NCBI GenBank assembly: GCA_963853835.1
Contig: OY970835.1
Location: 13,212,501-13,276,500, forward strand
Direction of reading: 5' to 3'
Origin: Calendula officinalis
Lineage: Eukaryota; Streptophyta; Magnoliopsida; Asterales; Asteraceae
Length of the DNA stretch: 64,000 nucleotides
Below, one piece after another: positions 1 through 8,958 of the stretch (positions are counted from its first letter, which is position 1; the number at the start of each line of letters is the position of its first letter). The notes beneath the pieces were generated by a model that worked only from the letters and a program-made list of their open reading frames with translations, was not told the origin of the DNA and did no database searches. A program made the position numbers and the translations under genes.

Positions 1-222
1 GTTCGTCACTGCCAAGAACAAGTTCGGCCCGAACTCTTCATTGTTCCCGGCCCGAACTTCATTTTCTGCCCGAACTTCAACCTCGGCCCGAACTTCAACC
101 TCAGCCCGAACTCCGACCTCGGCCCGAACTTCAACCTCGGCCCGAACATCATCCTCGGCCCGAACACCGAACTTCGGCCCGAACACCACTTCGGCTCGAA
201 CATCCCTCTTCGGCCCGAACTC
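1..222 (+). repeat. Left-truncated satellite monomer at window start
   Basis: The first 22 bases are the 3' end of a core (ending aagaacaag); the rest is its subrepeat zone. It carries the private variants attgttcccgg, ttctgcccg and cctcagcccg, which also mark the monomers at anchors 629 and 2003. It therefore belongs to the same monomer class, and the 1374-bp repeat to its right extends to the left of the window. Confidence 0.9.
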
Positions 223-348
223 TTCAATATCCAAGATTGTGTGACAAAAGGTGCTATACTAAAACATTCATAACTTTCAGCTCGGGTGTCCGTTTCACGC
301 CCACGAGTAACCAAAATAGCTGGTTCGTTCGTCACTGCCAAGAACAAG
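223..348 (+). repeat. Reference copy of the 126-bp conserved core
   Basis: This is the first complete core. It begins ttcaatatccaag, includes gtgtgacaaaagg, ctatactaaaac and attcataactttcag in its AT-rich first half (17 of the first 52 bases after ttcaa are G or C), then ctcgggtgtccg with the anchor at position 64, and ends with ttcgttcgtcactgcc and aagaacaag. It contains no GGCC, unlike every subunit outside it. Across the 174 copies, core variants are mostly substitutions. The only core-length changes I noticed are a 2-bp insertion in one monomer class and one 17-bp deletion. No protein, tRNA or other RNA gene is recognisable in it. Confidence 0.95.
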
Positions 349-361
349 TTCGGCCCGAACT
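347..361. other. Core/subrepeat junction palindrome (reference copy)
   Basis: AGTTCGG-C-CCGAACT is a perfect inverted repeat with 7-bp arms around a single central C. It lies exactly where the core ends and the subunits begin, and recurs at this junction in most monomers. The sequence that follows (ttcggcccgaactcttc) is repeated at the opposite end of the subrepeat zone just before the next core. The micro-array is thus bounded by near-identical direct copies of the same element. A minority of monomers break it, for example aagttctgcccg (L class) or acaaggtcggcc (V class). Confidence 0.85.
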
Positions 362-463
362 CGTCACTGTTCCCGGTCCGAACTTCAACCTCGGCCCGAA
401 CTCCAACCTCGGCCCGAACTCCGACCTCGGCCCGAACTCCGACCTCGGCCCGAACATCATCCT
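349..463 (+). repeat. Left subrepeat zone: 18-bp units (reference copy)
   Basis: After two entry units that read ttcggcccgaactc and ttcccggtccgaac, this zone is a run of 18-bp units of the form cggcccgaac plus ttcaacct, tccaacct, tccgacct or atcatcct. Each is 11-12 of 18 GC. Because the period is 18, this zone keeps reading frame and encodes a Gly-Pro-Asn-x-x-Leu hexapeptide repeat in one frame. Copy number in this zone varies between monomers in 18-bp steps; for example, two compensating 18-bp differences distinguish the monomers at anchors 10154 and 10515 from their counterparts at 36094 and 36473. Confidence 0.93.
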
Positions 464-565
464 CGGCCCGAACACCGAACTTCGGCCCGAACACCACTTC
501 GGCCCGAACATCCCACTTCGGCCCGAACACCACTTCGGCCCGAACATCCCTCTTCGCCCGAACTC
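464..565 (+). repeat. Right subrepeat zone: alternating 17/19-bp units (reference copy)
   Basis: The units share the cggcccgaac head but end in ctt: accgaactt (19 bp), accactt (17 bp), atcccactt (19 bp), accactt (17 bp), atccctctt (19 bp). The zone then exits through cggcccgaactc into the next core (here with one base missing from the head). Alternating 17 and 19 gives a 36-bp double unit, so the zone shifts frame inside each pair. Across a unit boundary the sequence TTCGG-C-CCGAA is an 11-bp hyphenated palindrome. Most monomer length differences in the window (17, 19 or 36 bp) arise here. Expanded versions with many accactt units appear around 12240-12310, 13440-13500 and 16860-16950. Confidence 0.93.
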
Positions 566-855
566 TTCAATATCCAAGATTGTGTGACAAAAGGTGTTAT
601 ACTAAAACATTCATAACTTTCAGCTCGGGTGTCCGTTTCACGCCCACGAGTAACCAAAATAGCTGGTTCGTTCGTCACTGCCAAGAACAAGTTCGGCCCG
701 AACTCTTCATTGTTCCCGGCCCGAACTTCATTTTCTGCCCGAACTTCAACCTCGGCCCGAACTTCAACCTCAGCCCGAACTCCGACCTCGGCCCGAACTT
801 CAACCTCGGCCCGAACATCATCCTCGGCCCGAACACCGAACTTCGGCCCGAACTC
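566..855 (+). repeat. 290-bp monomer lacking most of its right zone
   Basis: Anchor 629, spacing 290 bp. The left zone is normal (with ttctgcccg and cctcagcccg), but after accgaactt the sequence goes straight to cggcccgaactcttcaa and the next core. The sister monomer at anchor 2003 keeps two more right-zone units (36 bp). A loss in multiples of the double unit is what slippage or unequal exchange inside the right zone would give. Confidence 0.85.
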
Positions 856-2265
856 TTCAATATCCAAGATTGTGTGACAAAAGGTGCTATACTAAAACAT
901 TCATAACTTTCAGCTCGGGTGTCCGTTTCACGCCCACGAGTAACCAAAATAGCTGGTTCGTTCGTCACTGCCAAGAACAAGTTCGGCCCGAACTCTTCAC
1001 TGTTCCCGGCCCGAACTTCATTTTCGGCCCGAACTTCAACCTCGGCCCGAATTCCGACCTCGGCCCGAACTTCAACCTCGGCCCGAACATCAACCTCGGC
1101 CCGAACATCATCCTCGACCCGAACACCGAACTTCGGCCCGAACACCACTTCGGCCCGAACATCCCACTTCGGCCCCAACACCACTTCGGCCCGAACATCC
1201 CTCTTCGGCCCGAACTCTTCAATATCCAAGATTGTGTGACAAAAGGTGCTATACTAAAACATTCATAACTTTCAGCTCGGGTGTCCGTTTCACGCCCACG
1301 AGTAACAAAAATAGCTGGTTCGTTCGTCACTGCCAAGAACAAGTTCGGCCCGAACTCTTCACTGTTCCCGGCCCGGACTTCATTTTCGGCCCGAACTTCA
1401 ACCTCGGCCCGAACTTCAACTTCGGACCGAACTCCGACCTCGGCCCGAACTTCAACCTCGGCCCGAACATCATCCTCGGCCCGAACACCGAACTTCGGCA
1501 AGAACACCACTTCGGCCGGAACACCACTTCGGCCCGAACATCCCACTTCGGCCCGAACACCACTTCGGCCCGAACATCCCTCTTCGGCCCGAACTCTTCA
1601 ATATCCAAGATTGTGTGACAAAAGGTGCTATACTAAAACATTCATAACTTTCAGCTCGGGTGTCCGTTTCACGCCCACGAGTAACCAAAATAGCTGGTTC
1701 GTTCGTCACTGCCAAGAACAAGTTCGGCCCGAACTCGTCACTGTTCCCGGTCCGAACTTCAACCTCGGCCCGAACTCCAACCTCGGCCCGAACTCCGACC
1801 TCGGCCCGAACTCCGACCTCGGCCCGAACATCATCCTCGGCCCGAACACCGAACTTCGGCCCGAACACCACTTCGGCCCGAACATCCCACTTCGGCCCGA
1901 ACACCACTTCGGCCCGAACATCCCTCTTCGCCCGAACTCTTCAATATCCAAGATTGTGTGACAAAAGGTGTTATACTAAAACATTCATAACTTTCAGCTC
2001 GGGTGTCCGTTTCACGCCCACGAGTAACCAAAATAGCTGGTTCGTTCGTCACTGCCAAGAACAAGTTCGGCCCGAACTCTTCATTGTTCCCGGCCCGAAC
2101 TTCATTTTCTGCCCGAACTTCAACCTCGGCACGAACTTCAACCTCAGCCCGAACTCCGACCTCGGCCCGAACTTCAACCTCGGCCCGAACATCATCCTCG
2201 GCCCGAACACCGAACTTCGGCCCGAACACCACTTCGGCTCGAACATCCCTCTTCGGCCCGAACTC

Positions 2266-2988
2266 TTCAATATCCAAGATTGTGTGACAAAAGGTGCTAT
2301 ACTAAAACATTCATAACTTTCAGCTCGGATGTCCGTTTCACGCCCACGAGTAACCAAAATAGCTGGTTCGTTCGTCACTGCCAAGAACTAGTTCGGCCCG
2401 AACTCTTCACTGTTCCCGACCCGAACTTCATTTTCGGCCCGAACTTCAACCTCAGCCCGAACTTCAACCTCGGCCCGAACTCCGACCTCGGCCCGAACTT
2501 CAACCTCGGCCCGAACATCATCCTCGGCCCGAACACCGAACTTCGGCCCGAACACCACTTCGGCCCGAACACCACTTCGGCCCGAACATCCCACTTCGGC
2601 CCGAAAACCACTTCGGCCCGAACATCCCTCTTCGGCCCGAACTCTTCAATATCCAAGATTGTGTGACAAAAGGTACTATACTAAAACATTCATAACTTTC
2701 AGCTCGGGTGTCCGTTTCACGCCTACGAGTAACCAAAATAGCTGGTTCGTTCGTCACTGCCTAGAACAAGTTCGGCCCGAACTCTTCACTGTTCCCGGCC
2801 CGAACTTCAACCTCGGCCCGAACTTCAACCTCGGCCCGAACTCCGACCTCGGCCCGCACTTCAACCTCGGCCCGAACATCATCCTCGGCCCGAACACCGA
2901 ACTTTGGCCCGAACACCACTTCGGCCCGAACATCCCACTTCGGCCCGTACACCACTTCGGCCCGAACATCCCTCTTCGGCCCGAACTC
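2266..2988 (+). repeat. S-T monomer pair, first copy
   Basis: Anchors 2329 (S) and 2708 (T). S is marked by a G-to-A change giving cggatgtccg and by gaactagttcgg at the end of the core. T is marked by cacgcctacgag and actgcctagaac, by cggcccgcac and by actttggcccg. The pair recurs at anchors 3788/4167 (offset 1459 bp) and 6854/7233. A further S copy stands at 8281. The recurrence of two monomers in fixed order is evidence of block duplication rather than single-monomer spread. Confidence 0.82.
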
Positions 2989-3724
2989 TTCAATATCCAA
3001 GATTGTGTGACAAAAGGTGCTATACTAAAACATTCATAACTTTCAGCTCGGGTGTCCGTTTCACGCCCACGAGTAACCAAAATAGCTGGTTCGTTCGTCA
3101 CTGCCAAGAACAAGTTCGGCCCGAACTCTTCACTGTTCCCGGCCCGAACTTCATTTTTGGCCCGAACTTCAACCTCGGCCCGAACTCCAACCTCGGCCCG
3201 AACTCCGACTTTGGCCCGAACTTCAACCTCGGCCCGAACATCATCCTCGGCCCGAACACCACTTCGGCCCGAACACCACTTCGGCCCGAACACCACTTCG
3301 GCCTGAACATCCCACTTCGGCCCGAACACCACTTCGGCCCGAACATCCCTCTTCGGCCCGAACTCTTCAATATCCAAGATTGTGTGACAAAAGGTGCTAT
3401 ACTAAAACATTCATAACTTTCAGCTCGGGTGTCCGTTTCACGCCCACGAGTAACCAAAATAGCTGGTTCGTTCGTCACTGCCAAGAACAAGTTCGGCCCG
3501 AACTCTTCACTGTTCCCGGCCCGAACTTCATTTTTGGCCCGAACTTCAACCTCGGCCCGAACTCCAACCTCGGCCCGAACTCCGACTTTGGCCCGAACTT
3601 CAACCTCGGCCCGAACATCATCCTCGGCCCGAACACCACTTCGGCCCGAACACCACTTCGGCCCGAACATCCCACTTCGGCCCGAACACCACTTCGGCCC
3701 GAACATCCCTCTTCGCCCGAACTC
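2989..3724 (+). repeat. Two adjacent sister monomers (U-U)
   Basis: Anchors 3052 and 3429. Both carry catttttggcccg and tccgactttggcc, a combination I did not see elsewhere in exactly this form (a related monomer at anchor 8662 has cgacttgggccc). They differ by one right-zone unit and one base near the exit (cttcgcccg in the second). This looks like a local single-monomer duplication. Confidence 0.78.
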
Positions 3725-4429
3725 TTCAATATCCAAGATTGTGTGACAAAAGGTGTTATACTAAAACATTCATAACTTTCAGCTCGGGTGTCCGTTTCAC
3801 GCCCACGAGTAACCAAAATAGCTGGTTCGTTCGTCACTGCCAAGAACTAGTTCGGCCCGAACTCTTCACTGTTCCCGACCCGAACTTCATTTTCGGCCCG
3901 AACTTCAACCTCAGCCCGAACTTCAACCTCGGCCCGAACTCCGACCTCGGCCCGAACTTCAACCTCGGCCCGAACATCATCCTCGGCCCGAACACCGAAC
4001 TTCGGCCCGAACACCACTTCGGCCCGAACACCACTTCGGCCCGAACATCCCACTTCGGCCCGAAAACCACTTCGGCCCGAACATCCCTCTTCGGCCCGAA
4101 CTCTTCAATATCCAAGATTGTGTGACAAAAGGTACTATACTAAAACATTCATAACTTTCAGCTCGGGTGTCCGTTTCACGCCTACGAGTAACCAAAATAG
4201 CTGGTTCGTTCGTCACTGCCTAGAACAAGTTCGGCCCGAACTCTTCACTGTTCCCGGCCCGAACTTCAACCTCGGCCCGAACTCCGACCTCGGCCCGCAC
4301 TTCAACCTCGGCCCGAACATCATCCTCGGCCCGAACACCGAACTTTGGCCCGAACACCACTTCGGCCCGAACATCCCACTTCGGCCCGTACACCACTTCG
4401 GCCCGAACATCCCTCTTCGGCCCGAACTC
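3725..4429 (+). repeat. S-T monomer pair, second copy
   Basis: Anchors 3788 and 4167, 1459 bp downstream of the first pair. S here keeps gaactagttcgg but has the ordinary gggtgtccg. T is shorter than its sister at 2708 by one 18-bp left-zone unit (326 versus 344 bp) and otherwise carries the same private variants. Confidence 0.8.
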
Positions 4430-5187
4430 TTCAATATCCAAGATTGTGTGACAAAAGGTGCTATACTAAAACATTCATAACTTTCAGCTCGGGTGTCCGT
4501 TTCACGCCGACGAGTAACCAAAATAGCTGGTTCGTTCGTCACTGCGAAGAACAAGTTCGGCCCGAACTCTTCACCGTTCCCGGCCCGAACTTCATTTTCG
4601 GCCCGAACTTCAACCTCGGCCCGAACTTCAACCTCGGCCCGTACTCCGACCTCGGCCCGAACTTCAACCTCGGCCCGAACATCATCCTCGGCCCGAACAC
4701 CGAACTTCGGCCCGAACACCACTTCGGCCCGAACACCACTTCGGCCAAAACATCCCATTTCGGCCCGAACACCACTTCGGCCCGAACATCCCTCTTCGGC
4801 CCGAACTCTTCAATATCCAAGATTGTGTGACAAAAGGTGCTATACTAAAACATTCATAACTTTCAGCTCGGGTGTCCGTTTCACGCCCACGAGTAACAAA
4901 AATAGCTGGTTCGTTCGTCACTGCCAAGAACAAGTTCGGCCCGAACTCTTCACTGTTCCCGGCCCGGACTTCATTTTCGGCCCGAACTTCAACCTCGGCC
5001 CGAACTTCAACTTCGGACCGAACTCCGACCTCGGCCCGAACTTCAACCTCGGCCCGAACATCATCCTCGGCCCGAACACCGAACTTCGGCAAGAACACCA
5101 CTTCGGCCGGAACACCACTTCGGCCCGAACATCCCACTTCGGCCCGAACACCACTTCGGCCCGAACATCCCTCTTCGGCCCGAACTC

Positions 5188-5327
5188 TTCAATATCCAAG
5201 ATTGTGTGACAAAAGGTGCTATACTAAAACATTCATAACTTTCAGCTCGGGTGTCCGTTTCACGCCCACGAGTAACCAAAATAGCAGGTTCGTTCGTCAC
5301 TGCCAAGAACAAGTTCGGCCCGAACTC
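5188..5327 (+). repeat. Collapsed 140-bp monomer: core with almost no subrepeats
   Basis: The anchors on either side are 5251 and 5391, only 140 bp apart. A full core is followed by a single junction element, aagttcggcccgaactctt, and then directly by aaatatccaag of the next core. The whole micro-array (normally 200-250 bp) has been lost, leaving one copy of the boundary element that normally stands at both ends. Private substitutions (aatagcaggttcg in its core, ccaagactgtg in the next) suggest that the event is not brand new. It is the shortest monomer in the window. Confidence 0.92.
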
Positions 5328-6068
5328 TTAAATATCCAAGACTGTGTGACAAAAGGTGCTATACTAAAACATTCATAACTTTCAGCTCGGGTGTCCGTTT
5401 CACGCCCACGAGTAACCAAAATAGCTGGTTCGTTCGTCACTGCCAAAAACAAGTTCGGCCCGAACTCTTCACTGTTCCCGGCCCGGACTTCATTTTCGGC
5501 CCGAACTTCAACCTCGGCCCGAACTTCAACCTCGGCCCGAACTCCGACCTCGGCCCGAACTTTAACCTCGGCCCGAACATCATCCTCGGCCCGAACACCG
5601 AACTTCGGCCCGAACACCACTTCGGCCCAAACACGACTTCGGCCCGAACATCCCACTTCGGCCCGAACACCACTTCGGCCCGAACATCCCTCTTCGGCCC
5701 GAACTCTTCAATATCCAAGATTGTGTGACAAAAGGTGCTATACTAAAACATTCATAACTTTCAGCTCGGGTGTCCGTTTAACACCCACGAGTAACCAAAA
5801 TAGCTGGTTCGTTCGTCACTGACAAGAACAAGTTCGGCCCGAACTCTTCACTGTTCCCGGCCCGAACTTCATTTTCTGCCCGAACTTCAACCTCGGCCCG
5901 AACTTCAACCTCGGCCCGAACTCCGACCTCGGCCCGAACTTCAACCTCGGCCCGAACATCATCCTCGGCCTGAACAACGAACTTCGGCCCGAACACCACT
6001 TCGGCCCGAACATCCCACTTCGGCCCGAACACCACTTCGGCCCGAACATCCCTCTTCGGCCCGAACTC
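5328..6068 (+). repeat. Two ordinary monomers after the collapsed unit
   Basis: Anchors 5391 and 5770, spacings 379 and 362 bp. The second has a divergent core (tccgtttaacacccacg) and actgacaagaac at its end. Its exit reads ataaccaag, a variant also found before the cores at 7577, 15498 and 42467. No clear higher-order partner was found. Confidence 0.7.
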
Positions 6069-8958
6069 TTCAATAACCAAGATTGTGTGACAAAAGGTGC
6101 TATACTAAAACATTCATAACATTAAGCTCGGGTGTCCGTTTCACGCCCACGAGTAACCAAAATAGCTGGTTCGTTCGTCACTGCCAAGAACAAGTTCAGC
6201 CCCATCTCTTCACTGTTCCCGGCCGGAACTTCATTTTCGGCCCGAACATCAACCTCGGCCCGAACTCCGACCTCGGCCCGAACTCTGACCTCGGCCCGAA
6301 CTTCAACCTCGGCCCGAACATCATCCTCGGCCCGAACACCGAACTTCGGCCTGAACACCACTTCGGCCCGAACACCACTTCGGCCCCAACATCCCACTTC
6401 GGCCCGAACACCACTTCGGCCCGAACATCCCTCTTCAGCCCGAACTCTTCAATATCCAAGATTGTGTGACAAAAGGTGTTATACTAAAACATTCATAACT
6501 TTCAGCTTGGGTGTCCGTTTCACGCCCACGAGTAACCAAAATAGCTGGTTTGTTCGTCACTGCCAAGAACAAGTTCGGCCCGAACTCTTCACTGTTCCCG
6601 GCCCGGACTTCAACCTCGGCTCGAACTCCAACCTCGGCCCGAACTCCGACCTCGGCCCGAACTCCGACCTCGGCCCGAACATCATCCTCGGCCCGAACAC
6701 CGAACTTCGGCCCGAACACCACTTCGGCCCGAACATCCCACTTCGGCCCGAACACCACTTCGGCCCGAACATCCCTCTTCGCCCGAACTCTTCAATATCC
6801 AAGATTGTGTGACAAAAGGTGTTATACTAAAACATTCATAACTTTCAGCTCGGATGTCCGTTTCACGCCCACGAGTAACCAAAATAGCTGGTTCGTTCGT
6901 CACTGCCAAGAACTAGTTCGGCCCGAACTCTTCACTGTTCCCGGCCCGAACTTCATTTTTTGCCCGAACTTCAACCTCGGCCCGAACTTCAACCCCGGCC
7001 CGAATTCCGACCTCGGCCCGAACTTCAACCTCGGCCCGAACATCATCCTCGGCCCGAACACCGAACTTCGGCCCGAACACCACTTCGGCCCGAACACCAC
7101 TTCGGCCCGAACATCCCACTTCGGCCCGAAAACCACTTCGGCCCGAACATCCCTCTTCGGCCCGAACTCTTCAATATCCAAGATTGTGTGACAAAAGGTG
7201 CTATACTAAAACATTCATAACTTTCAGCTCGGGTGTCCGTGTCACGCCTACGAGTAACCAAAATAGCTGGTTCGTTCGTCACTGCCTAGAACAAGTTCGG
7301 CCCGAACTCTTCACTGTTCCCGGCCCGAACTTCAACCTCGGCCCAAACTTCAACCTCGGCCCGAACTCCGACCTCGGCCCGCACTTCAACCTCGGACCGA
7401 ACATCATCCTCGGCCCGAACACCGAACTTTGGCCCGAACACCACTTCGGCCCGAACATCCCACTTCGGCCCGTACACCACTTCGGCCCGAACATCCATCT
7501 TCGGCCCGAACTCTTCAATAACCAAGATTGTGTGACAAAAGGTGCTATACTAAAACATTCATAACATTCAGCTCGGGTGTCCGTTTCACGCCCACGAGTA
7601 ACAAAAATAGCTGGTTCGTTCGTCACTGCCAAGAACAAGTTCAGCCCGATCTCTTCACTGTTCCCGGCCGGAACTTCATTTTCGGCCCGAACATCAACCT
7701 CGGCCCGAACTCCGACCTCGGCCCGAACTCTGACCTCGGCCCGAACTTCAAACTCGGCCCGAACATCATCCTCGGCCCGAACACCGAACTTCAACCCGAA
7801 CACCACATCGGCCCGAACACCACTTCGGCCCAAACATCCCACTTCGGCCCGAACACCACTTCGGCCCGAACATCCCTCTTCAGCCCGAACTCTTCAATAT
7901 CCAAGATTGTGTGACAAAAGGTGTTATACTAAAACATTCATAACTTTCAGCTCGGGTGTCCGTTTCACGCCCACGAGTAACCAAAATAGCTGGTTCGTTC
8001 GTCACTGCCAAGAACAAGTTCGGCCCGAACTCTTCACTGTTCCCGGCCCGGACTTCAACCTCGGCCCGAACTCCAACCTCGTCCCGAACTCCGACCTCGG
8101 CCCGAACATCATCCTCGGCCCGAACACCGAACTTCGGCCCGAACACCACTTCGGCCCGAACATCCCTCTTCGGCCCGAACACCACTTCGGCCAGAACATC
8201 CCTCTTCGCCCGAACTCTTCAATATCCAAGATTGTGTGACAAAAGGTGCTATACTAAAACATTCATAACTTTCAGCTCGGATGTCCGTTTCACGCCCACG
8301 AGTAACCAAAATAGCTGGTTCGTTCGTCACTGCCAAGAACTAGTTCGGCCCGAACTCTTCACTGTTCCCGGCCCGAACTTCATTTTCGGCCCGAACTTCA
8401 ACCTCGGCCCGAACTTCAACCTCAGCCCGAACTCCGACCTCGGCCCGAACTTCAACCTCGGCCCGAACATCATCCTCGGCCCGAACACCGAACATCGGCC
8501 CGAACACCACTTCGGCCCGAACATCCCACTTCGGCCCGAACACCACTTCGGCCCGAACATCCCTCTTCGGCCCGAACATCCCTCTTCGGCCCGAACTCTT
8601 CAATATCCAAGATTGTGTGACAAAAGGTGCTATACTAAAACATTCATAACTTTCAGCTCGGGTGTCCGTTTCACGCCCACGAGTAACCAAAATAGCTGGT
8701 TCGTTCGTCACTGCCAAGAACAAGTTCGGCCCGAACTCTACACTGTTCCCGGCCCGAACTTCATTTTCGGCCCGAACTTCAACCTCGGCCCGAACTCCAA
8801 CCTCGGCCCGAACTCCGACTTGGGCCCGAACTTCAACCTCGGCCCGAACATCATCCTCGGCCCGAACACCACTTCGGCCCGAACACCACTTCGGCCGGAA
8901 CATCCCACTTCGGCCCGAACACCACTTCGGCCCGAACATCCCTCTTCGGCCCGAACTC
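6069..8958 (+). repeat. Four-monomer higher-order repeat, period about 1445 bp
   Basis: Anchors are 6132, 6511, 6854, 7233, then 7577, 7956, 8281, 8662. The first three of each group pair at offsets 1445, 1445 and 1427 bp. 6132/7577 share catctcttc- or gatctcttc-type entries, ggccggaacttc and cgaactctgacc; 6511/7956 share ggcccggacttcaac; 6854/8281 are S-class monomers. The fourth members differ: 7233 is T class, 8662 is related to the U monomers. The cores at 6132 and 7577 are preceded by ataaccaag and carry the rare attcataacatt. Confidence 0.78.

Larger units (their letters stand above)
223..2265 (+). repeat. Higher-order repeat block, period about 1374 bp
   Basis: Anchors are 286, 629, 919, 1281, 1660 and 2003. 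The monomers at 286 and 1660 are close matches (both 343 bp, with aactcgtcactg and tggtccgaac-type entry units). Those at 629 and 2003 match each other apart from 36 bp missing in the first. The offset is 1374 bp in both pairs, so this is a four-monomer higher-order repeat of which the second copy is cut short by the next block. The monomer at 1281 has a distinctive private set (agtaacaaaaatagc, ggcaagaacaccac) that reappears once, at anchor 4872. Confidence 0.8.

Noticed and set aside
312..335. tRNA or tRNA-derived SINE signal (ggttcgttcgtc like a B box)
   Set aside because: Only the first six bases agree with the B-box consensus, no A box stands at a suitable distance upstream, and no cloverleaf or poly-A tail is seen.
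223..348. CENP-B box in the core (ttcgttcgtcactgcc region)
   Set aside because: The essential TTCG-N4-A-N2-CGGG pattern is not met on either strand: the ttcg is followed by ttcgt and then cactgcc.
349..565. G-quadruplex-forming repeat on the minus strand
   Set aside because: GGG runs occur once per 17-19 bp, so loops would be about 14-16 bases; this is a weak prediction and I do not claim it.
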